Assembly: GCA_030272585.1 (NCBI GenBank) | Contig: BSYQ01000002.1 | Coordinates: 3,410,001-3,474,000 of the forward strand | Length of the DNA: 64,000 nt | Direction of reading: 5' to 3' | From: Bryopsis sp. KO-2023 | Taxonomy: Eukaryota; Chlorophyta; Ulvophyceae; Bryopsidales; Bryopsidaceae | Part shown: piece after piece, positions 9,450 to 22,900 of the stretch | How the letters are laid out: each line of letters begins with the position of its first letter | Position numbering within the stretch: the stretch's first letter is position 1 | Position numbers and translations under genes: made by a program | Notes under the pieces: model-generated | What the model was told of the DNA's origin: nothing | What the model saw: the letters and a program-made list of their open reading frames with translations, nothing else | Database searches by the model: none

Positions 9450-11240
9450 AAAATGTTGGATTGTGAGGAAGTGGTCCGACTCTCGAGAAAGCCTTGGAGT
9501 TGCAAAAGTGTTTATTAGACAAACACGCCGGCAATCACACATTACACCAGTTGTAGCATGTTGTGCACAAGCTCCCTGCTCACATGTACAACATGTGGGG
9601 TCTTGAGCGCATGCAACGCGTTTTGATGTCAGTCCGATTCTTCAATCTTTGCTACAAAGAAGAATCGTTTCCTCGTGATATGTTAGTGGGAGTTATAGTT
9701 CCTATGTACAAGGGGAAAGGTAGTAGGGATGAACCGTCAAATTTTCGTCCTATTACAGTATATTCGGTATTATAGGATCTATTCAAATTTACTTTAATAT
9801 AGAATGAAAATCATTGGAGGAGATGAGGTTATTTCGAGTTATCAGACGGGGTTCAGGGAGAATTATAGCACACTCCTACAGGTGTTTCTACTGTGGAGTC
9901 TAGTATATTGTTATGCTCGAAAAAAATCGAAGAGGTTACTAATCCTCCTTTTTGTAGATTTTCGTTGTGCGTATGACTCGGTGGATCACTCTCGTTTGTG
10001 GGAAACATTAGTGGAACTAGGTTATGACCCGAAATTTTCCCGAATTTTCTCTAAATTATGCATTTAAATGGGCTAAAGGGTGCGCTCGGCTGAAGGGGTT
10101 TCAACACAGTTTCGCCGGACGGCCGGAGTAGGCCAAGGGGACCCTTCGGCCCCCCTGCTGTTATTAGGAGAATCTAGTGGGGCTCCTTTGGAAGGGGTCC
10201 AAATCTGTGAAAGTTGAGAACAGGGAGATTGAGGGTATTTATTACGCAGATGACTGCGTCTTACCAACGGATTCAATAAGAGGGGTAGACAAAAAAATAG
10301 AAGTACTAAAAAAATATGAAAAAGAGGGTGGGGTGAGTATGAATTCAGAAAAGAGTGTTTGCATGGTGGTGAACGGGGTATTTGATCATGCCAGTTTACC
10401 CATAGAAGTGGTATATGAATTCAAAAATCTAGGTATTTGGGTAAGTGATAAATCCGAAAAGTTTTCTGACAGTCATTTAGGTCGGTTGGAGGAACTCATG
10501 AAAAGTAAGAGATGGGAATATTTCGAATGGGCATACCGCCTTGAATTCAAAGATCCCAAAGTTCTTTTGCATGGATTAGACATTTTTGTATTAAGTGCGA
10601 TTCTGTATGGTTGTGAGGTATGGGGTGCAAGGATTTACCGTAGCGTTTTCGACAAGTTGGAAAAATTATACCTCAATTGTTTACGTTGGATATTATGTCT
10701 TCTGGAGCGGACTCCAAAAGGAATCGTTTTTTGGGATTTCAACACCTTCAACATGGAATATCGCATACAAGAGAGAGTTCTTAAATTTTATAATAAATTG
10801 ATTTCTTTTTCTGAGAACTCGCCGGTTTATTTTCTTGCGGATAGAATGGTAAAACGATATAGAAATATGGGTCGGTCATATGGAAATCTTTTGATTAAGA
10901 TGGTGGAACCTCTAGGGAGTCGTTTTGTGTCGTGTATTAATAATGGGGAGATTATTGACATTCGGGATTGGAGGGAGACTAAGAAAAATGTTTTGAGATC
11001 TGCATGGGTGGAGTCGGTGTGTTTCAGAGAATGATAAAACTTTATTAAGAGAGAAGAGAGACTGGGTTATTTTAGACAACAATTAAAATTTGTTTACGTT
11101 GGGGCAATCGCACGTTTCAGATGCGGTGTTCACTTCCTTCATGTAGAAGCTTATACAATGAAAAGAGTTAACCGGGTAGAAAGAAGTGATAGGGTGTGTT
11201 GGTTTTGCAAGAATCTAGTGGAAGATGAAATCCACTTTCA
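9450..11240 (+). pseudogene. decayed non-LTR retrotransposon (LINE), RT portion
   Basis: A degraded LINE reverse transcriptase on the plus strand, broken by several frame changes and stops. RT blocks are visible in order: P-M-Y-K-G-K-G and N-F-R-P-I (about 9700-9750), V-D-F-R-C-A-Y-D-S-V-D-H (about 9955-9990), Q-G-D-P-x-x-P-L (about 10130-10150), then the catalytic Y-A-D-D (about 10240-10251). The thumb/connection region continues open to 11034 and, after a break, to a C-terminal Cys-x2-Cys-like knuckle with V-E-D-E-x-H-F (about 11200-11240). The block order and many residues match the open LINE at 55360-58262, so the two are related families. The endonuclease region is absent, the usual 5' truncation. 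No target duplication was found. Confidence 0.85.
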
Positions 11241-11555
11241 TGACGAGTCGTCCAGGACGACTTCAAGAACCTTATTTGTGGGTGATGCTACAACAAACCC
11301 CTTATTGTAAGAAGTAAGTACAAACACACACACAAAAAGCACGAGAAGGGAAAAAACCCGGAAAATTCTTATCAAAAATTATTTTTCCCAACCCTTATAT
11401 CCTTATCGTACATACTACAAAACCCACCCCTACGTGCACGTATCATTGCCATTTTGGGGGGGACTGCTCCAAAGTCTAACACCGACCTTCGATTGTCACT
11501 ATATTGACCCAAGCGGTAATGCCATAGCGCAGTACGATATTTTAGGAGTTCCACC
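11241..11555. other. no gene seen
   Basis: Follows the abrupt end of the LINE remnant. Contains a short palindrome (GTCGTCCAGGACGAC, about 11257-11271) and a CA-rich patch (CACACACACA). Confidence 0.4.
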
Positions 11556-11730
11556 TAGGTCTTAGGGCATGAATCACCCAAGGTTCACATGTCCAGGGCT
11601 CGATTCTCTGAGGGTGACGGTTCGATCGTGAAAAAAAATGTTCGTCTCGTAATTTACCGATCCAAATTTGTTTTTTAAGTATTTTTTTCTTGACCTGTCT
11701 CGTTGCCCAAGGATGAGATACTCGAAGTAT
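11556..11730 (+). repeat. possible tRNA-derived SINE
   Basis: A tRNA-like segment with a B-box-like GACGGTTCGATCGTG near 11620, an A run, a T-rich patch, and then GTCTCGTTG about 80 nt downstream. The same GTCTCGTTG occurs in the 3' part of the candidate at 14660-14840. The A box is poor, so this is a tentative call. Confidence 0.3.
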
Positions 11731-11804
11731 GTACATGTTCGATTGAGAGTGCAAAAACTTTAAAAACAAACTTGGAAAGGTAATAATAACAAAACAGAAT
11801 CATA

Positions 11805-12065
11805 ATATCGAAGAATATCAGCGGGTTAGAGATAGGTATGGACTTCTTGATAGGAAAAAGAAAAAGTATGCACAAAAGCTTACGGAGTCATCGATTGAAA
11901 CTCTTATGAGAATCCCAGGAAATTTTTTCGTGACTTTCAGCCGGGAAAACAAAGGGTTAAGAATGTTGTTTTGCTTAATGATTGGGTAGAGTATTTGGGA
12001 CAGCTCTTTCGTGGTTTCAATACTGGAGTTCAATACGGGAGGAATAATTAGAGAGAAGAAATTGA
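11805..12065 (+). pseudogene. second decayed LINE fragment
   Basis: A short stretch whose translation follows the segment between endonuclease and RT of the open LINE at 55.4-58.3 kb: E-Y-Q-x-x-R-x-x-Y at the start, F-F-V-T-F-S-R in the middle, then in another frame N-D-W-V-E-Y-L-G-Q-L-F. The matching positions in the open LINE are about 55946-56148. This part lies upstream of the RT blocks, so it cannot be the missing end of the neighbouring 9450-11240 remnant in collinear order. It is a separate insertion or a rearranged piece. Confidence 0.6.
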
Positions 12066-14650
12066 TCGATTGATCGATTAGCAACTTGTAAATACTTCTT
12101 ATTGTAAAATTAATATAAAAAGATTTACATGTATAACTATTTATATTAGCTCAAGAGAAATACTTCGGGAGCAGGAGTTCAATTTGACGGTTATCTTAGT
12201 AAGAATAGACCTGTGTAGACTCTAAGAAAATACTATTAAAGCTAGCCAGTTTTACAATAAAACTCGATATCGATAATCTTGATTACATAGACCGACACTC
12301 CGATGCCCTAACGACATGTTGCTGTGTAAGAAAATCGAAGAAGGCATTGAACCATATTTACAACATAAAAAAAAATAATCAAAAGAAATGTTATATCATA
12401 AAAGATACATGAAAAAGTTACTTCTCTTTACCAGGGATAAAGCGTTGAGGACGTTTCATAGATCAAAGTGCGAACATACTTACAACAAGCAAGAAGAAAG
12501 TTTCCAGGACTTAGGTATTGCTCGTTCCTTTTTTTTTCTCAAAAGATGAGGGAAACTAATGACAAGGTAACTTTACTGATTATTTAGCATCGTGAAAGTG
12601 TGCCTTAGCTTGTTTGGGGGGGGAACACCGGCATGTCCCTTGAAGAAGGAAATTTGGGGTGAAAGAGAATATTTATTTTCAGATCGCTTAAGAAGTCTTC
12701 ATACAAGAGACCTAGGAGTCAATTCCTTAAAAGTGTGAAGTCATGCAATACAAATTGCCTCGCTTGATTGACGTTATATATAAACTTTCAATTTCACACA
12801 CTAGTTGGGGACAATATTAAACTTTGAGCTAGGAGGAAACAAATGAGTTCAATTCTAATCGATCGTCCATGTACATTATACTATTTCTGAAAATAGAATT
12901 CAAGCCTTAGATCAACCCGTGGGTGCAGAGTTTGGTCCGATAAAAAAAAAAAGTACATAGTTCTTTTCGGATTTAGTAATTACAATGGACACCGGCCAAA
13001 CGGGTGGTTATTTTAATCACCTAATCGAGATGGATTACGAATAGTTGGGGCGAGGGCAATTAATTAGGCGTTTAATCGAGCAACACCGGAACCGATCAAG
13101 TTTTTTTTAGTCGTTTTTTTTCAAACCGCTTGATTTTTGAAGACCTCGAAGGAAAACGACTGCTTGAGAAGAGCATTGCATTTCTTGGGTGCTTCCATGA
13201 TTGACTGTGGTACAAGGAGTTTGGATGTCTGATTGCGGTACAACCCGCTTACATGACTGAGTGTGGTACAAGGAGCTTGGATGTCTACTACAGTACAAGC
13301 TGTCTCCATGGCTGACTGTGGTACAAGCCGTTCGTGAAACGGGTTGATAGAGCGAAATTTACCAATTAGAAAATAGGACGATACTGATGAAAGGTTTTTT
13401 GAAATTGATAACATAGATCTTTTCCGGAGAATTTTAGAAAGGGGATTGTTTTTTAAAATCGAACAGATGAGAAGAAGAGATATATTTTTGAGAATCAACT
13501 GCTCTTGATGGCACTTGCATTATTTGTTTCTCATTTCTTGTTCCGAAACTAACTTTTGCCCCGATCAAGAAGATTTCTCGTAACCATGTCTTTGTTTGTT
13601 GAAGACTCTTTGATTATGTTTGTGTTTAACGAGTGGACCCGCTTAGATCTTCTTCACCAATATATTGCTTTGAAAGATATTGTTTTCATCAATGAATGTT
13701 GTGAAATCTTCCACGAAAAAGTGTTGCAAAACAGTTTTAAGCCAAAACGCTCGAATACCAACTTATTAGCAGCAGCAGGCCCAAGAACAGAGGGACGACT
13801 GGGATCAGCCACATCGTTATGCGTAGTAGATTCTGTTTTTGGAGGTGTGAGTTTGTGACAATCAATTTTCTTTTTGTGTTCTGGAACTGGAGGATGAATT
13901 CTTGAGAAAGTTAACAAAAATGTTGGAGAGATGATCTTTTGCAAGAAATTGAGATTCACCGTTAAGAAGAAGAGTTCCAATTTTTGTAAGAAAAGATATG
14001 CACTCGTTCCAAGCTGATTTTCGTTAGTTACAAGATAGGTCACTATTCGGTCAGTGCTCAATCCAAGTCCGCTGCTGACTTAAGCACTTGACTTATAGCT
14101 CGAATCCTCCAGCCTATTGTTCAGACTTCGCAAACGCGCAACAAAGGTTCAAGCACCCCCGACAAAGGAGTTATTTCCACGCAAGCTAGTATGTACCATA
14201 GAGAGACTTTGGCGGTACGAAGTATGAGGCGCTTGGGTCTACAAGAATAATCGTGAGTGGATTTAAACGATAGAAACAACAATGGTTCCGAAAGCCGATA
14301 CTGCAAGGAAAGATCGAAAGAGCCCCGGGCGAAAAAGGAACAGATTACAAACGATACAATGGCTGCGTTCGAGGAGATGATGAGGAAGTTTGTGGCGGAC
14401 GATACCGCAACATTGAACCAAAACATTAGAGAATTGCGGGAGTAGGTGGATGTTTTGACGACCGTCACAAAGGTGTGGAGGAACCGAGCACAAGTAGAAA
14501 ACTAGGCCAAGCATAAAACTCGAGAAAAACTTTTTTTTGTTGTTGAAAATTTCATCTCTGGGTCACCAAAGGAAAACATATATTGTTTTGAGAAAAGAGA
14601 ATATGTCACGAAGAAGATGTTGTTGGAGTCGGTAATACGAAAGGTTTAGA
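12066..14650. other. gene-free stretch with one tandem repeat
   Basis: AT-rich, no convincing gene. Overlapping frames on both strands at 13556-14061 and a Lys/Arg/Glu-rich frame at 14257-14445 (possible coiled-coil remnant) are the longest. The tandem repeat is listed separately. Confidence 0.45.
13195..13332. repeat. ~57-bp tandem repeat, about 2.4 units
   Basis: Units begin CATGAYTGASTGTGGTACAA and run to the next CATG, with GGAGYTTGGATGTCT in the first two. The third unit is partial. The repeated GTGGTACAA gives the periodicity. Confidence 0.75.
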
Positions 14651-14659
14651 CCGTGAACC

Positions 14660-14840
14660 CCGAGGCCAGTGAGGTGGCTTAGTGCTCTGGATGGTGCATC
14701 CAGTCGGGGAGGTGACGGGTTCGAGCACTGAAAAGGTGGAATTCTGTTGTGAATTTAGAGCCCATTAAAGAGGCTACCCGGTGTAATCAAATGTCTTTTA
14801 TAGTCTTGTTTTGTCTCGTTGTTTCGTGCCCGTATCAGTC
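14660..14840 (+). repeat. tRNA-derived SINE candidate
   Basis: A box TGGCTTAGTGC at 14675-14685 and B box GGTTCGAGCAC at 14718-14728, with tRNA-like spacing and a hairpin CTGGATGGTGCATCCAG between them. A body of about 100 nt follows, ending in TCTTGTTTTGTCTCGTTG. The arrangement (tRNA-like head, unrelated body) is that of a SINE. A second possible member sits at 11556-11730. Confidence 0.5.
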
Positions 14841-15089
14841 GGTACTAAGAACGTTGCACCAATTCGAAGATTTAACCAAAAAATAAACGAAAGACGGGCC
14901 CACAAATGAAAACGACAATTTTTAACGTCAAGTTAAGATAATGCTTCGCTTTGATAGCTTTACATATTTCAGTTGGTCATGAATCTTTACTCCAAGACAA
15001 TTGAAGTTTCCATAAGCTTTTTCAAGCATGATCGAATTTCTTGGGGTGACGGTGTGTTGTTTCATCAAGAAATAGATTCAGAAAGTTTT

Positions 15090-15530
15090 TGTAAAGGATT
15101 TGATGCAAGCAACCCCACCCCGTCGGGAAACGGTGGAAGTACAGCGTCTTTGGTTAAGGGTGCAAAGAGCGGAAGCTAGGGCAGAGCGCCTCCAAGAAGC
15201 CATAGACCAACTCCAGCTCAACACGAACCAGACGCGAGTTTGACTTCAGCAGAGTCGTCAACAATGGGCTACCGAACTATCAGCGCGGCAAGCGGGGGAA
15301 GAGGCTATGACGAGGGCGTAGAGGATCATGCAGGGGCTATACGTGGAGCTGGAGAAAGAACGTGAGGAACACTAGAGCTTCCGAGATATCGTGAGTGCGC
15401 CGAGGCATGGGCCGGACGTCGAGCACCAGAGTGTGCAAACAAAAGAGGAGCTTCCTCTCAGCGTGACGGACATAAGAGAAAGAGAAAACGTTTACTCTCA
15501 ACCGAGAACTATCGAAAGAATTAAAAAAAA
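15090..15530 (+). pseudogene. eroded coiled-coil coding remnant
   Basis: A GC-richer island whose plus-strand reading is dominated by Gln, Arg, Glu and Ala in heptad-like order, interrupted by several stops. It resembles the 6310-6480 remnant in character. No family assigned. Confidence 0.3.
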
Positions 15531-18500
15531 TAAAGCATAAATACTAGTTAAAGTTTGCACCTTGATCGGATGCTCAAAAGCTTCCGAAACGATTGTATGG
15601 GGAGTATTATATATGTTTTTTTTATTCTACAATTGCATTAGCAATTTTTTCTACACTTGAAGTAGTGAAGTAACTTTGAGCGAAAGATATCGTGTCAACG
15701 AAACAAAGATCAACCAATCAACCCGAACCCTAAAGCATGTCCCTCTATATTCACTTGGTAGTAATTGTTTGAAGAATGTTTACGGATTTTCTTCTACAAT
15801 TAGTCAATAATGAAAAACTATTTACCATATATATACAAAGGAAAAGATAGAACAAAGAAGTTATGACCAAACCAACGAACTCCAATATTAAAGAGGGAAA
15901 AATTGTTGCGACACCTTCCCGATTTTTATCACTACAGTGAAAAGTTCTATCAGTTGTTTGTCGTCGATTTTCTACAAGGAAATTTTTTGATATGGCATTT
16001 TCATCAAGTTATTAGTCAAAACTTAGTGCATTGTTTAATCATATGTGGCCAGTTTGTTTAAAAAAAAAGGGATGTATGCAACAAGGTTTGATCCCTTCTT
16101 GTCTCCTCATTCATTCACGTACCACCAATCAATAGTGACCTACATAACCAATGAACACACACACACATGCGCACGTGACTTGTGACAGGTATTCGATTAA
16201 CATTATCTAATATTTAAAAAAACTTCACTCAGATCCTAGATCACTTGTCATCAACATATGTGGTCTGTGGAACAGTTGGTGTTGAATTTAGCGAGATGTT
16301 GCTAAAAAAATCATGGTTTATCCTCGAAATGAATTTCGATCATGTTTATTTGCTCCACGTTAGAAAGCTCGGTGAGAAATCTAAGGACTCATAGTGTTAA
16401 GAGGAACAAAAAACTATATATGCAATAAAGACGAGCGATAACGATGATTTGGCGGAAAAACCTTTCTATTGAATTAAATATCTGCTGAGTTTTTCGAACG
16501 TTCACAATTCTTGATCGAGTTAGTTTTTCACGAAGTTGCCGCATGGGTTTTCAAACGCTTCACAAGAATCCGCTAGTTTTTAGTCTAGACTATGATTCAT
16601 CTTTTATTATACACGTGGATATCTTTCTACAATATTTGAGCTCTTGAAGACTCGAGTGATTGATGAGTAAACGTCCACGATATCATATATTCCTTAACAC
16701 TCAAGGAGTCCACTCTCCCCCAAAGGGAATTATCATGTTTTGGGTTAACAAATATCGCTTGGTTGTTTGATAGGTTTTAAAGATGCCTAGAGAAGGTAGA
16801 GAATTATTACCTAAGTTTCGCAAGGGTAATGGACCGCATAGGGAATAATGTGTGTCAGTGTGACAAAACCTAGCTATGCTTGCTAGACCTCCATAGATCG
16901 ATCAGAGACAAGGTGGCTACCAAAATGTCTGCTGAACTTTGAGATGCGTTTCGAATGGTGAAATGGAGAAATTTTAGCTTTCGAGAGTGGAAATATAGGG
17001 GCTTATGAAAAAAGAAAAAGACCAGGCTAGCTTCTGAACCAATGAAGATGGCCAACCTCCTGGAGATCCTATTCATAGAGAGATAAATTTAAATCTCTTC
17101 TCATCCGCTCATGAATTTTTTTTTATGTCATCATGGCAAGGGTAAGAATCTTCCATCACGTTGAAAAAGATACGATGTATTTCTGATAAAAAGAGAACTC
17201 AAGAGGAAGATTGACTTACGAGGTCAGGTGGCTACGAAGCGGCCAATAGTGCCTCAAATCGACGAGTCGAACTTCTTTCCAATATATGTGAAAGGAGCTG
17301 CGTATTGGTTAAACCAACTAGTAATCTATTGCCAATCAGCGACTTTTAGGGATAAATCGAAGAACCTTAGTGCTTGCAAACTTTGCCACCCTCTGACAGG
17401 GGATCCTAATCTAATAGCTTGGATATGGGCTTTAAATCACAAATGCACGAGGTTTCTATTGGAAGCGCAAGACAACCTGTTTTTTTAAAAAGGAGACATG
17501 CGTTCTTGTAAGCACTCATTAAAGAAGTATTTTTTTATTGATTAGCTATTTCGCTAGTTTAACGATATTTATTATTGATTAGTTGAAGTCGATTTTAATA
17601 CTTTTGTAGGATTATTATCAGGATGGCCGAATAGCCGCGTTGAAACTAGGAGGAGAAAACTAGCGAGTCGAGAGTTGATTCTAGAGGTGGAAGAAGAGGT
17701 GTGTTTGCGAATATCACGTTTGCCGAATACTGTTTTTTCAAACATTAAAGTAAGGACGGCTGTAACATTCCGTCCTTGAAGTTCTTGAGACCCCTGAAAG
17801 CATTGGAGAGGATTTCGATTGTCGCTTATCAAGTTGAGCTTGTGGCACATTCATAACATGTTTCAGATTTTGCTCGGGCATAAGCCAAGGAAGTTTGTGC
17901 AGCGTAGAGACATCACTACTTCGAATTTATTGCGTGCACCCAGTATCAGAAAACGTTCTAACCATAAGACCTTGATTATGGCTATAACACATCGCTGAGA
18001 ATTCTGTTTGGAAGATGTAACGAATGGGTAAGGCAAGTTGCTCTATGTACCGTTTTTTCTATGGTAGAATTTAATCTCGTAAAATGACCCTCCCTCTTCG
18101 TGGTTTCTTGGAAAATTTTAAGGTTGTGTTTAATAGTAGCTTCTTTCTAATAATGATCCCCCGCCTTGGGGGGTCTTGGAATTGATGAAGGCCCGTGCTC
18201 AATTGTAACCACATTAAAATCACAGCGTGAAAAGAATGACAAATGCAGAAGCGTTTTTTAAATTTTATAGCCGATGCTTGCGATATGGTCTTTAAAGGTA
18301 TCTTCTAGTATGACCACGAGACACCTTCGAGGTGCTTTTCTGCCTCTTGTTTACCATCCTCCCTAAACCAAATGAGTTCCCCATTACCTACGTTAAGTTC
18401 AAAAGGCACCAGGACATCCCCAAGCTTAATGATTAAGCCTACGTCATTTTCGAGAAAGGATGTCGCGCATAGTGTTCGTGTTGATTTTGCTTGCTTCGTA

Positions 18501-19050
18501 GTGAAAGCCTCGATGTTCATCGGGTTTTTTTTTCTTCAAAGTTTTTTTTATTTTTTTTTAAAGGTTCTTTTGGTTCTTCTAATTGGTGTAAGGTTAAGCT
18601 AGATCATGTCCCACACTCGTTGAGATGGTAATATTGAGCTCGAGGTCGTTAAGTACTCTCTTGAATGCTCTTCGTTTAGGGTTTGAGTGATTCAAGCTTA
18701 GTGTTTAGGGTTTAGCTCAAGTTACGATGGCTCAAATAGTTAACATTTGAGGCGTTAGACGTTTGATGTGCAATGTTATACTAGTGTTGTGCATGAGTTA
18801 AAGCCCATCTTCTTGTATATTAGCCTTGACGTCCCCACTTCGACAATTCTTTGGATGTTAGCTGAGACAATAGACCTCAAGGCCGAGAAACCCAATTTTT
18901 GAAGTCTTAAGACCTTAATTCTTCGTCTTTTGTTGATTGTAAAGAACAAATTTTTTCACAATTACGTCTATATCATTGTTGACAAACAACTTTCCATGTG
19001 GCTGAGGCTGAGACTGGCTTCCAATCTAGGTCATCCAAAAAATTGCAGAA
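15531..19050. other. gene-free AT-rich stretch
   Basis: No domain, RNA gene or repeat recognised. The longest frames (17228-17488 plus, 17572-17850 minus, 18305-18520 minus) are protein-like in composition but isolated, lack motifs and end abruptly. Possible remnants only. Confidence 0.45.
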
Positions 19051-19054
19051 CGTC

Positions 19055-19392
19055 TCAATAATCCGAGCGGCCTTTGACTTTGAGCGCCCTTTCGAACGTA
19101 AGGTGACCAGAAAAGAAAAAATTCCAGGAAAGTTCGGAAAGAGTAAAATCGCGAAAAACATCCTCCAAGGGTGAATTGGGATTACAATAGAAGATAGCTT
19201 GATATGATTTTCCTAAAGAGTTGAAAGGATTTTGAGCATGTTTTAAAATACCGTGATCATGACAATGTGTTAATAAGATGTGTTTAAAAGTTGACCATCC
19301 ATACCAAATGACATAGCCAAGAGACTCCAATTCCAGTTTGTTTTCAAATTTCTTGAGTGAAAGACGTTTTAATAGGGAGGCTCCATATTTTA
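19055..19392 (-). pseudogene. eroded coding remnant, unassigned
   Basis: A minus-strand frame open for about 110 codons with ordinary protein composition (balanced aromatic, acidic and basic residues, for example S-L-G-Y-V-I-W-Y-G-W) and no obvious start. It ends in a stop followed by a further open stretch in another frame. I do not recognise the family. Confidence 0.3.
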
Positions 19393-19558
19393 GAATTCCA
19401 TATATCGATCAAGAAAGTCTTTTAAAGTCCACTCTTCGTCTAGTAAGTAAGAAGTAGATTTTCGTCCGACCACGTAGCCACTATGTGATAATGAGCATTC
19501 AGCCAGAGCATACGGAGAGCATACGGATGACGAATTTATGTTGGATTTATACGAAGCA

Positions 19559-19563
<5 letters not shown>

Positions 19564-19595
<32 letters not shown>
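19564..19595. repeat. (TA)n microsatellite
   Basis: About 15 TA units followed by related AT-rich sequence. Confidence 0.9.
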
Positions 19596-19597
<2 letters not shown>

Positions 19598-19599
19598 TT

Positions 19600-22500
19600 A
19601 TATTTTTATAATCGATCGCGATCCGTCCGGTTAATCAATTTTCTTAATTATATATTTATATATTTAAGGGAAAAGAAGATGCTGGCGATGATGAGCCTGA
19701 AAGAAAGTCTAAAATGAACACGAAGTTCATTTATTCTTCTCGAAACATTTGGATCGGAAACTACCCATTGTTGGTCAAGGGGTCCATATTAGGGTTTTTG
19801 ATAATAATACTTCCCAGCGACTCGACAAAAAAATATGGATGAGAGAGGCCTCGTTGGGCCCCTTCTAATACCTACCGAGCGTTTGTTAACGAACATGTGG
19901 AGCAATGCCTTTTGGATTTCCACAAGGTGAAGTTTTGCTAGTATTGTAAAGTATTAATATCACCCTAGTTTACCAAGGTTATCCTCATACCTTCATGAAC
20001 AGCGGGGAGTTTAGATCTCATCTGTCTCACGACCTCCTCATCCACCTCGTTGTTGGCACTTGGGGTGCTTACCACTCTTGAAAATTTCTAGTTTTTCGTT
20101 GGGAAGTTCGACAAGGGGATGAAATGCCTCTGGCCAATTTAAATCGAACGCGGAATTTTTCAGACATAACTGACTCGGCCCCTTCTTACCATCTACTAGG
20201 CGATTGATAAGGGTTATCTTCTAGTAGTTTAGACACGAAGGGAGGGGGGGGCGAGAAGCCGAGGATGGGTCAAATTTGTTTTTGGGCGATGTCCACGAAC
20301 TTATCACTAATAAGTAATATAATTCCTTGATTAATGAGTCATTAGGTGATAGCGCCTACGCCTACCCCCAGGAATCTCAATTGTTAGCACCTTATATGAG
20401 GCCAACTAACTTTCATCAACGGTGAAGCTGCCCTTGATAGGTAAATGAGTAAAGCCAAGATTCCTGTAGAATGGGGATTTGGTGATATTTTATCAAGTTT
20501 CTTTTCTTAAACCAATTAAAGAGAACGAAAATTAAATTACCGTCTATAGGCAAACACTATATAATCGCAACTCTAAATAATAATTGTATATTTTGCATGC
20601 ACTAGAATCAAATATCCACTTTTTTTAACATTAGACCTCTTCTTTGGATGACTACTCGCAAAGATAATAGATTTTTTTTATATTACAATTAAATCAAGGC
20701 AACGAGCCTCATCCCTTTTTTTGTTTTTTTTTAAGTTACGATTTGCTCAAAGTTGACGGCTTAAAATTAATTTTCGTGTTTTATATGTGTGTCATTTTCA
20801 AGAAGGATGCAACGAAAGTTAAGAAGTATTTAATATACTTCTTGATGGGCTCATGGGAGAGCATCTTGTCCCATACAGTGAGGACAAGTTGAGCTTCTGG
20901 GGTAAAACAATCTCGCAATTTGGTCCACGAAAACTTTTCAAGTCCGAAAGATGGGAGGTTGAGCGACGGCATGTGTTGTGTGCGGAAGGAAATATTACAA
21001 GGTTTATATATTTATGTATATATGTGTGTGTTGACAGGAGTTAGTCAGGTATACCAAAGACGCAAGTAGCTTAAGCGGAGATATCCCAATAAGAAGAAAT
21101 ACTCATAGTTGGATCAAGCGAGGTTCGTTTGTATATGTGCTTGGGCGCTAACAAGTCACTACCCTTCAAGTTTTCATAAAAATTGTATCTAGGTAGAGTA
21201 TATTTTTTCGTCTTGAATGACCGATAAGAAACCAAATCATTAATCAAACGTTCTCCTTCAAGGTTGACAAGAGATAGTACCTAAGAAGATTAGGCTAAGA
21301 ATATCTTACAATCAATACTCACGAGGATTAGGAAGGGAAATAGAAAAATCAAGCTGTACTCGAAGTCTATGTTGAATGATTTAGACTACACCAGACACCA
21401 CTTATTGTCTTCTGATACTAGGAAAGGATACCTCAAGTGAATTCAAAACAATACGAATACCATGACGGAGTCAGCCGGACGGCTTTAAAAAAGTTTCGCA
21501 AACGACCTAAAGGGTAAAGGCCTGATAGACGAATTCACGAAGGAAGCCGTAAAACTCAACATGATAGAATTCACGAAGAAAGTCGTGAAACTCAACGCAC
21601 GAGGTACCAAGAGGGCGATTTTGACCTTCTTTAGAGAGCTCGACACTATCATCACCTCATTTTTAAAATTTTGGAAGTAAGATCGGGAACATTGGTACTT
21701 CTAATGTCTCTTTGAACAATTTTCTATATTAGGAGTTTCTAAAACGTGTAATAATGTCCTTTCCTATTACATCATGAGACTAAAAGTCTTCCAATAAAAT
21801 CGATTCTACACCAGACTTCGAATCCACTCTATCTGCACTTCTGAAGTGATTCTCCCTTCAGAATCACTTCAGAGAAGGATTTGATTTGGACCTACTCGAA
21901 GATGAGCCGCCGATTATCAACACTGGATAAGGACAGACTGGTTGGGTTTATCTAATCAAGCTAGATAGGTGCATCTCAATTTGACTGATCTAGAAGGTTC
22001 CAGATCAAACATGCGCATACAAGTAAATAGAATCTAATTTTGTTCATGAGTTGGGGCCTCTTCAGACAAGAATCTCATCATAAGATTGTATAAGAAATGA
22101 ACAATATTATTATCGATCTATATTATTTATTCATCATATACATCATATATTAGATCTAAAATAGATATAGTAAGTGATACATACAATATATATATATATA
22201 TAACACAAATTGTCACAAAAAGACAAACGAAGCTAGCAAGATCACTACTTTTGAGAGATGGGTTAAAATTTGTAGCATCGCTTCATGCACCATATTATCT
22301 ACATACATATTATTAAAATACCATATATAATTCTCATGAATATTTGATTCACATTAGGCAAACTTGCCCAAAAAAGCCATCCACAACGAAGTGATTCAGC
22401 CTTGCCCTTAGCAAACGTTGAGCTCAACATATTCAGTTCTGATTAACCCTACACAATTGCATCTAAGCTAAAATAGTCCTAGTAAAGTCCCTTGTAAATA

Positions 22501-22900
22501 TGATTTTCGTAGAACATATATTATTTGAAACTATAATATCCGTATCTACAAAGCATTGCGGAAAAAACATACATAATTGTCTGTTCTAGCTTGTGTTTTT
22601 TTTCTTGGAGGGTCTACCACGCTGCTCCGTTTGATTTGAGAAAAATAGAGTTCATGACTCAACTCGAGATGAATTGAGGGGAAGGCATTAAAAATAAAAG
22701 AGAAGATCTGAAAAATTTCGTGGGAAACGAATGAATACAGAAAGAAACAATGGATTTCACGCACCCACTTGAAAGGGAGAAAGAGAAGGGGGGGTACTTT
22801 CAATATTACGACACTTTCTTTTACTTCGTCTCACACTTTAATGTCTCAGTTTTTCACACTTTTCTAGCCAGAAAAAATGAATGAGAATAGATACCTAGCA
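19600..22900. other. gene-free AT-rich stretch
   Basis: Nothing recognisable. A near-perfect local inverted repeat AGTGATTCTC-CCTTCAGAATCACT lies at about 21846-21871, and a second short (TA)n at about 22190-22201. Confidence 0.45.
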
